Positions 18,377 to 27,046 are shown, numbered from the stretch's first letter. The stretch: 48,369 bases of DNA from Bacillus sp. EB600 (GCF_024494385.1 NZ_JAEVLT010000035.1:1-48369); one strand, 5' to 3'. Made by a program: numbers and translations. Notes: generated by a model from the sequence alone, not told the origin.

Positions 18377-19159
18377 TTATGAGCCGAACTGCCATACACT
18401 GTGACTCAGGTTTCCATAGCGAAAACTGCGGTGAAGTAACGTTGCTTTTTGCCGATCATCTGCCGCACCCATCGCGTAAAAGATGGGAATAAAATGCTCT
18501 TTCCCATAAGGGGGTACTGCATATTGTGCATTTGGTGCCAGAGTTTCGTATTTAAATAGTGATGGTAAATCCCAATTAGTTAAATGATGGGCCAACCAGT
18601 CGTCAAATTCAAGCGCCCATGGATCAACCTCTCCATTGTCTTCCCATTTTACTGCTCTAAGGTTATGAACTGTTCCACCGCTTCCAATAACTAAAATGTC
18701 ATTAGCCCTTAACACCGATAAAGCTTTGCCGATTTTATAATGCTCTTCTGGAGCCAGTTGTGAATTGACCGACATCGCAATGACCGGAATATCGGCATCT
18801 GGATAAAGCAGGCGGAGGACAACCCATGCACCATGATCCAAACCGCGTTGTGTTTCAACTCCAAATGGGATTCCACTTTTTGTGAAAAGATCCTCTATTT
18901 CCTGTGAAATTTCTAGTTTGCCTTGAGCCGGATATTGAATCCTATATAGCTCGGGATCAAATCCGCCAAAATCATAAATCGTACTATATTGATCGACTTC
19001 ACTTACCTTTTGGGTGTTGGACTCCCAATGAGCCGAAAATATGACAACTGCTTTTGGCCGAGGTAAAGTCTGCCCAAGCTGCGTTAAAAACTGTGTATAT
19101 TCATTATTCTCAATGGCAATTAGCGGTGCGCCATGAGCAATAAATAAAGACGGCATCAT
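18377..19159 (-). CDS. LigB-type extradiol dioxygenase (DODA-like)
   Basis: 260-aa class III extradiol ring-cleavage dioxygenase of the 4,5-DOPA dioxygenase group; it opens catechol-type rings with a non-haem metal ion. Likely metal and catalytic histidines are in FIAHGAPL, FSAHWES, GLDHGAWVV and EHFIPIFYAMGAA, in family order. GGGAGG lies 8-9 nt before the first ATG. The start is 26 bases after the upstream hydrolase stop, so the two form an operon. With the hydrolase and DoxX neighbours, detoxification of quinol-type compounds is likely (inference); true substrate unknown. Confidence 0.9.
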   Translation of the reverse strand: MMPSLFIAHGAPLIAIENNEYTQFLTQLGQTLPRPKAVVIFSAHWESNTQKVSEVDQYSTIYDFGGFDPELYRIQYPAQGKLEISQEIEDLFTKSGIPFGVETQRGLDHGAWVVLRLLYPDADIPVIAMSVNSQLAPEEHYKIGKALSVLRANDILVIGSGGTVHNLRAVKWEDNGEVDPWALEFDDWLAHHLTNWDLPSLFKYETLAPNAQYAVPPYGKEHFIPIFYAMGAADDRQKATLLHRSFRYGNLSHSVWQFGS

Positions 19160-19185
19160 CTTAGCTTCCTCCCTTTTTCTTGTAT

Positions 19186-19830
19186 TTATCTTTGTAAATC
19201 ATTCTCAATCCACTTACGGAAATCTTGAAAATTGGTTAATGAAACAGAATGCCCCTCCGGATAGGTTTTAAAGGTAACCGGAATACCTAACTTCGTAAAA
19301 TATTCGACGTTTTCTTTGCCCCATTCAAATGGGAGAACTTGATCGTATTCGCCATGTGATATAAACGCAGCTAAATCATTGCCAGGATTAATCGTGTATT
19401 CTTCTTTAACAAACATAGGAATATAGCCGCTAAGTGCTACTATCCCCTTTATTTTACTTCCAAGTGTCAGCGCTAATGTCATCGAAAGAATCGCTCCCTG
19501 ACTAAATCCCAGCAGGTATAATTTGCTTAAATCCAGCGGATACTCTTCACATGCATAATCAATAGTGTTCGTTAAGCGCTGAATTCCATCATCAAATACA
19601 TCCCGATGTGGTTTGCCATAGCCTTCAATCGTAAAGAAGGCAAACCCAGGTCCTTGGGAAATATGTCCTCTAATACTAAAGATATAAAAAGATTCCTCTA
19701 ATCCTTCTACCAATGAGAGCATATTTTGTTCATTACTGCCAATGCCATGCATAACAAACAACGCAGGGTATTTCTTATCAGGTACAACATTCTTTGGACG
19801 GCGAAGTTCAAAAATCATTGGGGCTTCCAT
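19186..19830 (-). CDS. Phospholipase/carboxylesterase (MhqD-like alpha/beta hydrolase)
   Basis: 214-aa serine hydrolase. The nucleophile elbow is LLGFSQGAIL (Ser about 113), the acid is likely in HGEYDQVLPF, and the His is in YPEGHSVS. PALFVMHGIGSNEQN is the oxyanion region typical of the dienelactone-hydrolase/carboxylesterase group. The length matches Bacillus MhqD. AAAGGAGG precedes the ATG. First gene of the operon with the dioxygenase, and divergent from an XRE-cupin regulator across 225 bases that contain paired operator-like repeats. Confidence 0.88.
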   Translation of the reverse strand: MEAPMIFELRRPKNVVPDKKYPALFVMHGIGSNEQNMLSLVEGLEESFYIFSIRGHISQGPGFAFFTIEGYGKPHRDVFDDGIQRLTNTIDYACEEYPLDLSKLYLLGFSQGAILSMTLALTLGSKIKGIVALSGYIPMFVKEEYTINPGNDLAAFISHGEYDQVLPFEWGKENVEYFTKLGIPVTFKTYPEGHSVSLTNFQDFRKWIENDLQR

Positions 19831-19897
19831 AATATAATCCTCCTTTACTATTCAACAAATGTATTTTTAGCTAAAATATAATTTTTTATTTATAAAA

Positions 19898-19960
19898 ACA
19901 AATGTTTCATATTTAGAAACACGTCGGCAAAAAATTTTGTATTTCAATATGAATATTTGT
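19898..19960. promoter_or_regulatory. Inverted operator-like pair between hydrolase and XRE-cupin genes
   Basis: ACAAATGTTTCATATT (19898-19913) and AATATGAATATTTGT (19946-19960) are inverted copies differing by one indel and one base. They lie in the divergent control region and are candidate binding sites for the XRE-cupin protein. Confidence 0.5.
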
Positions 19961-20055
19961 TTTCTATATAATATCAATTAGGGAATAGCAAGTCAACTGT
20001 TTTAATGCTAATATATAATTAAGTTTTCTATTAGTAAACTTTTGAGGTGAAAAGC

Positions 20056-20583
20056 ATGAATATTGGCTCCAAAATTCGAGCAATTAGAAATAGAAAAAAA
20101 ATAACGATTGCACAAATGTGTGAAGGAACTGGTCTTTCAAAGGGATTTATCAGCAATGTCGAAAACAACAACACCTCTCCATCAATCAGTACATTGCATA
20201 CGATTGCCAGCTTTTTAAAAGTTCCTTTACCTTATTTATTGTTAGAAAAAGATCAGCAGATGAGTGTCATCAGAAAAAATGAAAGAGAGTATACCGTCTC
20301 AAAAGGCGCAGATTTAAAGGTAGAGCATTTAGCAGCAAGAGGCGGTTTAAGCCTGAGAACAGTTGAATTTCCACCAGGAGCTTCTACAGGAGAGAGAAAA
20401 GCTCATGAAGGTGAGGAGTGCCATTTAGTCCTTAAAGGGAAAATTCTCGCCGAACAAGGAGAAGACTCGTTTATTCTTGAAGAGGGTGATACGTTTAGTT
20501 GGTGTGCCAGTGTTCCCCACTTTGTAAAAAATATTGGGAATGAGACTGCTGTTGTTTTAATTGCAATATACACCGAAATATAG
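20056..20583 (+). CDS. XRE-cupin transcriptional regulator
   Basis: 175 aa. An N-terminal helix-turn-helix (IGSKIRAIRNRKKITIAQMC, GLSKGFISNVENN) is followed by a cupin domain (about 105-175, with GEECHLVLKGK and LEEGDTFSWCASVPHFVKN), the architecture of one-component ligand-sensing regulators. The ATG with GAGGTG 7 nt upstream is chosen over a GTG 9 bases earlier. Divergent from the hydrolase/dioxygenase operon, which is its likely target. The cupin ligand is unknown, perhaps a quinol or ring-cleavage product (inference). Confidence 0.92.
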   Translation: MNIGSKIRAIRNRKKITIAQMCEGTGLSKGFISNVENNNTSPSISTLHTIASFLKVPLPYLLLEKDQQMSVIRKNEREYTVSKGADLKVEHLAARGGLSLRTVEFPPGASTGERKAHEGEECHLVLKGKILAEQGEDSFILEEGDTFSWCASVPHFVKNIGNETAVVLIAIYTEI

Positions 20584-20654
20584 TAGTCATTCCAATTTTC
20601 ATTATAATAATTGGGACGAGCTCCGGTGACGATTATATATTTAACACTAAAAAT

Positions 20655-20703
20655 AAAAACAGTACTGAATTTTTATGCTAAAAAATTCAGTACTGTTTTT
20701 TTA
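20655..20703. terminator. Bidirectional terminator between XRE-cupin and pntB
   Basis: AAACAGTACTGAATTTTT and its complement AAAAATTCAGTACTGTTT, about 17-bp arms with a 5-nt loop, flanked by A and T tracts. It ends both convergent units. Confidence 0.9.
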
Positions 20704-20717
20704 TCATCCATTACGTA

Positions 20718-22112
20718 CTATAGTGAATTAAGGATCGCCTGTACTGTAGCTTTAGCATCCCCGAAGCACATATGGGTATTTTCTTTAAAAAACAACGGGT
20801 TTTGCACGCCGGCATAACCAGTGCTCATGGAGCGTTTAAAGGCGATGACATTTTGTGCCTTCCATACTTCAAGTACCGGCATCCCAGCAATTGGACTGGA
20901 TGGATTTTCCTGTGCGGAAGGATTCACTGTATCATTCGCCCCAATGACAAGGACGGTATCCGTTTCCGAAAAATCATCGTTGATTTCATCCATTTCTAAA
21001 ACAATGTCATAGGGTACTTTTGCTTCAGCTAAAAGGACATTCATATGACCCGGCAGACGGCCTGCCACGGGGTGAATACCAAAGCGGACATTGACACCCT
21101 TGTCACGGAGTTTCTTGGTAATCTCTGCTACTGGGTATTGAGCCTGAGCCACAGCCATCCCATAGCCTGGTGTAATGATGACCGAGCTTGATTGTTTTAA
21201 TAGACCGGCGACATCCTCGGGACTCATTTCCCGGTATTCACCCATTTCTTCTGAATCATCTCCCGCACTTGCTACTTTATTGCCAAAGCCACCGGCAATA
21301 ACGGAAATGAAGGATCGGTTCATCGCTTTACACATGATGTAGGACAAAATCGCACCGGATGATCCGACTAAAGCCCCTGTTACAATTAATAAGTCATTTG
21401 AAAGCATAAACCCAGCTGCTGCTGCTGCCCATCCTGAATAAGAGTTTAACATCGAGATAACGACCGGCATATCTGCTCCGCCGATTGACGCAACTAGGTG
21501 CCAACCAAAAAGCAAGGCAATTGCAGTCATAATCGCAAGATAAAGCAGTGAACCACCGGCAAAGATAAATAAAAACATTAGCACAACTACTGCAATAAGA
21601 GCCAATAAATTAAGTCCATTCTTGAATGGCAATGAAAGTGCCTTTGATTTAATTAGGCCATGAAGCTTTCCATATGCCACAATCGAACCCGTAAAGGTAA
21701 TGGCACCGATAAAAATACCAAGGAATATTTCTGTCAATTCAATATTTAAGAGTGTACTGCTTTCAGGCACATGAACTCCATTGTATATAGAAATAAAGCT
21801 ATTATAGCCAACCAAAACAGCGGCCAAGCCGACAAAGCTATGCAGGATGGCAACTAATTCCGGCATCTCTGTCATTTGTACCTTTAATGCCAAGCGAGAG
21901 CCAATTAAGCTTCCGATCAGCATGGCAACTAAAATATAGACGATACTTTGAACGTCCACTTTGACAATCGTAGCTACCAACGCTATGATCATCCCAATAA
22001 TACCGAACTTGTTCCCATTTTTAGCCGTCTCTTGTTTTGATAAACCAGCTAAACTTAAAATAAACATGATTGCTGCAACAATGTATGCTGCTGTAATTAA
22101 ACCGTTAGACAT
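20718..22112 (-). CDS. pntB: NAD(P) transhydrogenase subunit beta
   Basis: Proton-translocating transhydrogenase beta subunit, 464 aa, full length. It moves hydride from NADH to NADP+ using the proton gradient at the membrane. The N-terminal two-thirds hold about nine membrane helices. The C-terminal domain III binds NADP(H), with ITPGYGMAVAQAQYPVAEI, VRFGIHPVAGRLPGHMNVLL and DTVLVIGANDTVNPSAQ. It starts 14 bases after the pntA stop, in one operon. Confidence 0.96.
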   Translation of the reverse strand: MSNGLITAAYIVAAIMFILSLAGLSKQETAKNGNKFGIIGMIIALVATIVKVDVQSIVYILVAMLIGSLIGSRLALKVQMTEMPELVAILHSFVGLAAVLVGYNSFISIYNGVHVPESSTLLNIELTEIFLGIFIGAITFTGSIVAYGKLHGLIKSKALSLPFKNGLNLLALIAVVVLMFLFIFAGGSLLYLAIMTAIALLFGWHLVASIGGADMPVVISMLNSYSGWAAAAAGFMLSNDLLIVTGALVGSSGAILSYIMCKAMNRSFISVIAGGFGNKVASAGDDSEEMGEYREMSPEDVAGLLKQSSSVIITPGYGMAVAQAQYPVAEITKKLRDKGVNVRFGIHPVAGRLPGHMNVLLAEAKVPYDIVLEMDEINDDFSETDTVLVIGANDTVNPSAQENPSSPIAGMPVLEVWKAQNVIAFKRSMSTGYAGVQNPLFFKENTHMCFGDAKATVQAILNSL

Positions 22113-22126
22113 ATAGCTGCACCTCC

Positions 22127-23668
22127 CTACTGCTCTTTATTAAACATTTTTAACATCCGTTGTGTAACCGTAAAACCACCTACAATATTAATAGTGGCTA
22201 TTAATATACCAAGAAATGATAGTATCTTGACCGCAGTGATTGAACTGCTGATCTGTAATAATGCACCTACTAGAATAATACCTGAAATCGCATTCGTAAC
22301 CGACATAAGTGGTGTATGTAAAGAGTGGGTAACATTCCAAACCACATAATAGCCTACGACACAAGCAAGGGCAAAAACGGTAAAGTGCGATAAAAACTCA
22401 GGAGGTGAAACATGACCGAGCCACCCGAACAGTACGACCGCGGCTGCGGCCAGCACGTATTTTAGTTTTGAAGGTTTTTTCTCCACTTTAGCCTGTGCTT
22501 CTGTCTTATCGGCTTCCTTCTTTACCGGAGCAGCAGACACACTAATGGCTGGCGGCGGGAAAGTGATTTTTCCAGCATGAATAACACTCATGTTCCGTAA
22601 GACTACATCTTCAAAATCAATATGAATATTGCCGTCTTTTTCTTTACAAAGTAATTTCGCTAAGTTTACCAGATTGGTAGCATACATTTCAGAAGATTGG
22701 GCTGGCAAACGACCAGGAAGATCAGTATAACCGATAACCTTCACTCCAGAATCAGTAACATACAATTCACCTGGAACTGTATATTCGCAGTTACCACCTG
22801 TAGCAGCTGCCATATCCACGATGACTGACCCCGGCTTCATGCTGTCAACCATGGCTTTGGTAATTAGCTTAGGTGCTGGTTTCCCAGGAATAAGTGCGGT
22901 TGTAATGATGATATCTACCTCTTTTGCCTGCTCAGCAAATAACGCCATTTCCGCTTTAATAAACTCATCTGACATAACCTTTGCATAACCGCCGGAAGTA
23001 GAACCATCTTCGTCACCATCGAAGTTTAGCTTTAAAAATTCTCCGCCCATTGATTCGATTTGTTCTGCCACTTCAAGACGGGTGTCAAATGCCCGAACAA
23101 TAGCTCCGAGCGATTTGCCGGTTCCAATCGCAGCTAACCCGGCTACCCCTGCACCAATAACTAAAACCTTCGCAGGCGGTACTTTACCGGCTGCCGTAAT
23201 CTGTCCTGTAAAGAAACGTCCGAAATGATGCGCGGCCTCCACGACAGCCCGGTACCCGCCAATATTCGCCATTGAAGACAGTGCATCCATTGACTGGGCG
23301 CGGGAAATTCTCGGCACCATATCCATTGCCAATACATTGATGTTTTTTCCGGAAAGCTTAGTAACCAATTCAGGATTCTGCCCTGGATATAGGAAGCTAA
23401 CCAAGGTTGCCCCTTCTTTAATCCTTGGGATTTCTTCCTCATTTGGAGGATTTACTTTGTAAATCATGTCGGATTGCCAAACGTCTGTACCATTTACAAT
23501 AACTGCTCCAGCCGTACGATACAGCTCATCCGTAAAGCTTGCCTTCTCACCGGCGCCAGACTCAACTGCCACATCAAAGCCGAGTTTTCGTAATTTCTCG
23601 ACAGTGCTAGGAGTTGCCGCAACGCGAGTTTCACCAGCAACACTCTCTTTCGGTATACCTATTCTCAT
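22127..23668 (-). CDS. pntA: NAD(P) transhydrogenase subunit alpha
   Basis: Alpha subunit, 513 aa. Domain I (residues 1-380) binds NAD(H): MRIGIPKESVAGETRVA start, VLVIGAGVAGLAAIGTGKSL Rossmann loop, and GYTDLPGRLPAQSSEMY. The C-terminal part (about 410-513) is the membrane segment, fused in one chain as in E. coli rather than split as in many other bacteria. Start is the ATG of MRIGIP, with GGAGAAAGGGG about 8 nt upstream; the frame extends 31 codons further without a ribosome site. First gene of pntAB, raising NADPH supply. Confidence 0.95.
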   Translation of the reverse strand: MRIGIPKESVAGETRVAATPSTVEKLRKLGFDVAVESGAGEKASFTDELYRTAGAVIVNGTDVWQSDMIYKVNPPNEEEIPRIKEGATLVSFLYPGQNPELVTKLSGKNINVLAMDMVPRISRAQSMDALSSMANIGGYRAVVEAAHHFGRFFTGQITAAGKVPPAKVLVIGAGVAGLAAIGTGKSLGAIVRAFDTRLEVAEQIESMGGEFLKLNFDGDEDGSTSGGYAKVMSDEFIKAEMALFAEQAKEVDIIITTALIPGKPAPKLITKAMVDSMKPGSVIVDMAAATGGNCEYTVPGELYVTDSGVKVIGYTDLPGRLPAQSSEMYATNLVNLAKLLCKEKDGNIHIDFEDVVLRNMSVIHAGKITFPPPAISVSAAPVKKEADKTEAQAKVEKKPSKLKYVLAAAAVVLFGWLGHVSPPEFLSHFTVFALACVVGYYVVWNVTHSLHTPLMSVTNAISGIILVGALLQISSSITAVKILSFLGILIATINIVGGFTVTQRMLKMFNKEQ

Positions 23669-24104
23669 TTTTATGCCCCTTTCTCCTCGTAGTATTTTCC
23701 AACAAAACCCAATCCGCAAGATAGAAACAAAAAGTACTATTTGCAATGTGATGGTATTCACATATTCAAGGGCTAAAAAGTAATGAAATATCTAAATATT
23801 CCAATTAGTATAAGTATACAATACTATTTCGTTTATAGCAATGTTTTGTAATTATATGGAGGAAATGTAAAAATCCGAGGAAATATGATAGATAAAGTAT
23901 AGTTTGTAAATGGAAGGATGACGTAAGTGGTTGTAAAACACTTATATATATAGAAAAGGCCTTGATAACTAAACGTTACCAAGGCTTTTTTATGATGACC
24001 TGTCCAGAGCTCGAACCAGTGGCCCCCCTGTCAAAATACGAGGAAATATGACTCAATTGAAAAAGCGAACCGCAAAATTGAAGGATGTTTGTAAATTTGC
24101 TTTT
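23669..24104. other. Spacer upstream of pntA and downstream of tatC
   Basis: 436 bases. It contains the pntA promoter region, the hairpin at 23954-23991 and a tRNA-3'-half-like stretch at about 23993-24045. The phrase CGAGGAAATATGA occurs twice (23877 and 24041). No gene seen. Confidence 0.5.
23954..23991. terminator. Hairpin terminator
   Basis: AAAGGCCTTG and CAAGGCTTTTTT flank a 15-nt loop. No gene obviously feeds into it on the plus strand. Confidence 0.6.
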
Positions 24105-24824
24105 TTATTCAATAAGCAATTTTTGTTTTCTTTTAAAAACAATTTTTGATAGCGAAACGCTAACTTCATAAATAAGAATAAGCGGCACTGCAACGGAAAG
24201 ATGGGAAATAAATTCAGGCGGGGAAATCAGTGTTGCAATAATCACCAAAATAAAATAAGCATATTTCCTTAACCTCGCTACGGTATATGGATTGATGATT
24301 CCCAAAGATGTCAGGAACATCATGACCAGTGGCAGTTCGAAAGCAATACCAAATGGCAGCGTAATATTTATTAAAAAGCTAAAGTAGTTATCAGCAGTAA
24401 AGTTCGTGATCATAATTTCTTTTCCTAGGTTGGTGAGAAAACGTAAAATATTAGGAAAAATAAAATAGTATCCAAAAGTAATCCCGGCAATAAAAAGCAA
24501 AAATAAGGCAGGGATGTAACTTAATGCCAGCTTTCTTTCATTTGGGTGCAACGCCGGTTTAACAAATAACCAGATTTGCCAGGCAGCGATTGGGATTGTA
24601 CCCGCAAATGCAATAATGGAAGCAAGCTGAAAATACACTTTAATGACGTCACTTGGCCCTAATACTAGCAGTTTACCATGATAATTTGTCATTAAAAATA
24701 AATAAATATCTTTTGCATACATCAACCCAACCGCAAAAAAGATCACAAAAGCTACTCCAACAATGATGATTCTTTTGCGTAATTCCTCTAAATGTCCTAC
24801 GAGATTTTGTTCCTTGTCAGCCAT
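24105..24824 (-). CDS. tatC: Twin-arginine translocase subunit TatC
   Basis: 239-aa, six-helix membrane receptor of the Tat pathway; it binds the RR signal peptide. Typical features: NLVGHLEELRKRIIIV at the N-terminus, LFVKPALHPNERK in the first large loop, and FELPLVMMFLTSLGI before TM5. GGGGGG precedes the ATG. Last gene of the molybdoenzyme operon, but separated from tatA by 95 bases holding a terminator-like hairpin. With two TatA genes and an RR-signal molybdoenzyme upstream, it looks like a dedicated export pore. Confidence 0.95.
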   Translation of the reverse strand: MADKEQNLVGHLEELRKRIIIVGVAFVIFFAVGLMYAKDIYLFLMTNYHGKLLVLGPSDVIKVYFQLASIIAFAGTIPIAAWQIWLFVKPALHPNERKLALSYIPALFLLFIAGITFGYYFIFPNILRFLTNLGKEIMITNFTADNYFSFLINITLPFGIAFELPLVMMFLTSLGIINPYTVARLRKYAYFILVIIATLISPPEFISHLSVAVPLILIYEVSVSLSKIVFKRKQKLLIE

Positions 24825-24867
24825 TTTTTACCCCCCAATCTATGAATTAAAAGCCAGTTTTCCAATA

Positions 24868-24909
24868 AAAAAAAACTCATAAACTTTGCTGCGTTTATGG
24901 GTTTTTTTT
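24868..24909 (-). terminator. Internal terminator/attenuator between tatA and tatC
   Basis: AAAACTCATAAAC and GTTTATGGGTTTT pair with a 9-nt loop, with A and T tracts on both sides. It sits inside the operon and could lower tatC relative to tatA. Confidence 0.65.
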
Positions 24910-24919
24910 CATTCTTGTT

Positions 24920-25126
24920 TTAAATAGATTTTGTTTCTTTTTCTGATTTATCTGTTTCGGAAGGATTTTCTTTTACTTCTTCAATCAGGCCCGCCGTGGA
25001 GTTTTTAAATTCCCGCAGCGTTTGCCCAGCAGCGCGGCCTAGTTCTGGCAGCTTCTTAGGACCAAAGATGATGAGGGCTAAAATGATAATCATAATTAAG
25101 CCAGGAACTCCAATATTTGATAACAT
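24920..25126 (-). CDS. tatA: Sec-independent translocase protein TatA (copy 2)
   Basis: 68 aa. One N-terminal membrane helix (IGVPGLIMIIILALIIF) is followed by the family hinge FGPKKLPELGRAAGQTLREFK and a charged tail. It polymerises to form the Tat pore. GAGGAGTGAG precedes the ATG. Copy 2 of two adjacent genes; the first 35 residues nearly match copy 1 and the tails differ. Confidence 0.95.
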   Translation of the reverse strand: MLSNIGVPGLIMIIILALIIFGPKKLPELGRAAGQTLREFKNSTAGLIEEVKENPSETDKSEKETKSI

Positions 25127-25169
25127 AAGAACTCACTCCTCTAATAAACTGGGAAAGAAATCCTTCCCG

Positions 25170-25370
25170 CTATTTAATCTCATCAGTGGATTTTACTATT
25201 TCTTCAATCGTTTCTTTTTCATCCTCTATTAAACCTTTCGTTGAAGTTTTAAATTCCTTCAATGATTGGCCGACAGCACGACCAAGTTCCGGAAGTTTTT
25301 TAGGTCCAAAAATGATTAGTGCAAGAACGAGGATTAGTATTAATCCAGGAACCCCAATATTTGATAGCAT
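25170..25370 (-). CDS. tatA: Sec-independent translocase protein TatA (copy 1)
   Basis: 66 aa, MLSNIGVPGLILILVLALII followed by FGPKKLPELGRAVGQSLKEFK and an acidic tail (IEDEKETIEEIV). The second ATG is preferred, 10 nt after AGGAG and matching the paralogue's start. It begins 2 bases after the stop of the upstream ferredoxin-like gene, so it is translationally coupled to the molybdoenzyme operon. Tandem tatA genes may provide TatA- and TatE-like or TatB-like partners; in Gram-positive two-component Tat systems one TatA normally suffices. Confidence 0.94.
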   Translation of the reverse strand: MLSNIGVPGLILILVLALIIFGPKKLPELGRAVGQSLKEFKTSTKGLIEDEKETIEEIVKSTDEIK

Positions 25371-25372
25371 TT

Positions 25373-26284
25373 TCATTCCTCTCCTTTTTTAAAACTTTTA
25401 AGCTTATTACAAGCAACACACTCATCATCCTGCTCACGCAACGTATTAAATGTATGATTGCAAACATGACAGACTTTTTCGTAAACAGGGAATAAGGTTT
25501 CTTCTAGTTTTAAAATCTTAACCTCGATCTTAATCGCCTTTTCGGGACAAGTATCCACACAAAGCTGACAAGATGAACAGCCTTTCAAGTTAATAGCAAA
25601 ATGTTCTTTCTGAATTTCAAAACACTTTTTCTCACATATCCTTTGACAAACACCACATAACGTACATTTTACACTATTTAGCGATACTTTTGTAAACTGA
25701 TAGTCCGAATAATATTTTGTTAGATCAAAACTATTGTTATTAAAGCGCCACTTGGCCGGCGTAAACTGGTGTAATAATGACTTGCTTTCTGTTTTCCACA
25801 GAGAAAAAATTTCTCTTCTTGAATAGGATTCTTCTTCCCTGGCAGACTTAACTTTTGAAATCGAAAAAGGAGATTCTCCAAGTTCTTTCAAGCTAGTATT
25901 TGCTTCATCAATCGGCTCTTTCCACAATTGTATCGTAGATTTCTCTTCACAAATAATCGACTTGATTCCCCTTTTATAGAGTATAAGCAATTCCTTCGAT
26001 GTTGGAATACTTTTATCTGACATGACAAGTTGATTTTGTATAATGTTTCTCTGTGGATAAATCCCCGCTATGGCTTGAACAGGGCAAGCTGCCATGCACC
26101 TTCCACATTGGACACATTTGCTATGATCCAAAACGGGCTTTCCCTTTACAATGGAAATTGCTTGATCCTCACAAGCAGCTACGCATTTCTGACAAGTTGA
26201 ATGAGGACTTCGATGCCTGGTGCAGGAAAGTAATATTTCGTATTCATAATCCAAGCTTTCTACCCACTTGCTTAATAAGCCCAT
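25373..26284 (-). CDS. Multi-[4Fe-4S] ferredoxin-like protein with zinc ribbon
   Basis: About 303-aa soluble protein. Two pairs of ferredoxin cysteine clusters are visible: CQKCVAACEDQA and CVQCGRCMAACPVQA near 37-80, then CTLCGVCQRICEKKC and CSSCQLCVDTCPEKA near 210-260. A C-terminal zinc-ribbon-like pair, CHVCNHTF...CVACN, follows. The middle (about 85-205) has no recognised domain. The ATG of MGLLSKW is used because AGGGGTGG lies before it. It lies between the TorD-like chaperone and tatA in one operon, so it probably passes electrons to the Mo enzyme or helps its assembly. Its lack of a signal peptide places it in the cytoplasm. Confidence 0.8.
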   Translation of the reverse strand: MGLLSKWVESLDYEYEILLSCTRHRSPHSTCQKCVAACEDQAISIVKGKPVLDHSKCVQCGRCMAACPVQAIAGIYPQRNIIQNQLVMSDKSIPTSKELLILYKRGIKSIICEEKSTIQLWKEPIDEANTSLKELGESPFSISKVKSAREEESYSRREIFSLWKTESKSLLHQFTPAKWRFNNNSFDLTKYYSDYQFTKVSLNSVKCTLCGVCQRICEKKCFEIQKEHFAINLKGCSSCQLCVDTCPEKAIKIEVKILKLEETLFPVYEKVCHVCNHTFNTLREQDDECVACNKLKSFKKGEE

Positions 26285-26338
26285 CAAAGCCACCCCTCTT
26301 GTCAAATTACATTAGTTGCTATTCGTTTTAAAAACTAG

Positions 26339-27031
26339 TCACTCTACAATTTGAACAGCAGCTTCCTGCTCGTTATTTGCCACAAACTCCTCGATTAGTT
26401 CTCGGTCCCATAGAAGAATTCCCCAAATTAGCTCAATGAATCCTCCGTAAAAACCAACACTTCCATTTAGTTTAGCATCTTGGCAAAGCTCAGGAATCCA
26501 CGAAAGTAAATGGTGATCGATAAAAGCAGCCTGTTCTTTTATCGTCGAGATTTGTTGGCTTATCTCAATGCCCGGCAGCTTGTTGCTTAATATCGAAAGG
26601 AACATGAGCTCGAGCCCTATATGGTCTTCAGGCTGCTCATATTTTCGTCTGCTCTCTAAACCATGGACGTAAAGCGCAGCTTTCATCTCAAATGACGTAC
26701 TTCCAAAGAAAATTCGTTCCTGCGTCCGATAAAGGGATTCACAAGGAGGGGCTTTTGGCACCCCTGGTCCGATAAAAAGAGACGTATACTCTACCATCAC
26801 ATTCTCGACTGCCGCTTCATTGGAAAGCCCCTCCAGGTAAGATGAGCATTTTATCAATTGCTCTAAACCTGCCTTCATTTGCCTATTAGCTGCTTCCAGT
26901 GGAAAGTCTTTCCAAAAACCTTCAGAAAAAGCAACTGCATGCTCGCCCTGTATCGGCTCCAGCAAGCTGTTCGCCAAAAAGCCATACAATGATGTGCGCA
27001 GATTCCATATTTCATTCCATGAATTAGCCAT
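26339..27031 (-). CDS. TorD/DmsD-type chaperone for the molybdoenzyme
   Basis: 230-aa all-helical cytoplasmic chaperone of the TorD family, which binds the RR signal and the apo Mo enzyme before Tat export. Signature YEQPEDHIGLELMFLSIL (E-x-x-DH) near 135-150; VEYTSLFIGPG and PPCESLYRTQERIFFG in the middle are typical of the family. GGAGG precedes the ATG. It starts 15 bases after the NrfD-like gene in the same operon. Confidence 0.92.
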   Translation of the reverse strand: MANSWNEIWNLRTSLYGFLANSLLEPIQGEHAVAFSEGFWKDFPLEAANRQMKAGLEQLIKCSSYLEGLSNEAAVENVMVEYTSLFIGPGVPKAPPCESLYRTQERIFFGSTSFEMKAALYVHGLESRRKYEQPEDHIGLELMFLSILSNKLPGIEISQQISTIKEQAAFIDHHLLSWIPELCQDAKLNGSVGFYGGFIELIWGILLWDRELIEEFVANNEQEAAVQIVE

Positions 27032-27046
27032 GATGAATTCCTCCTA

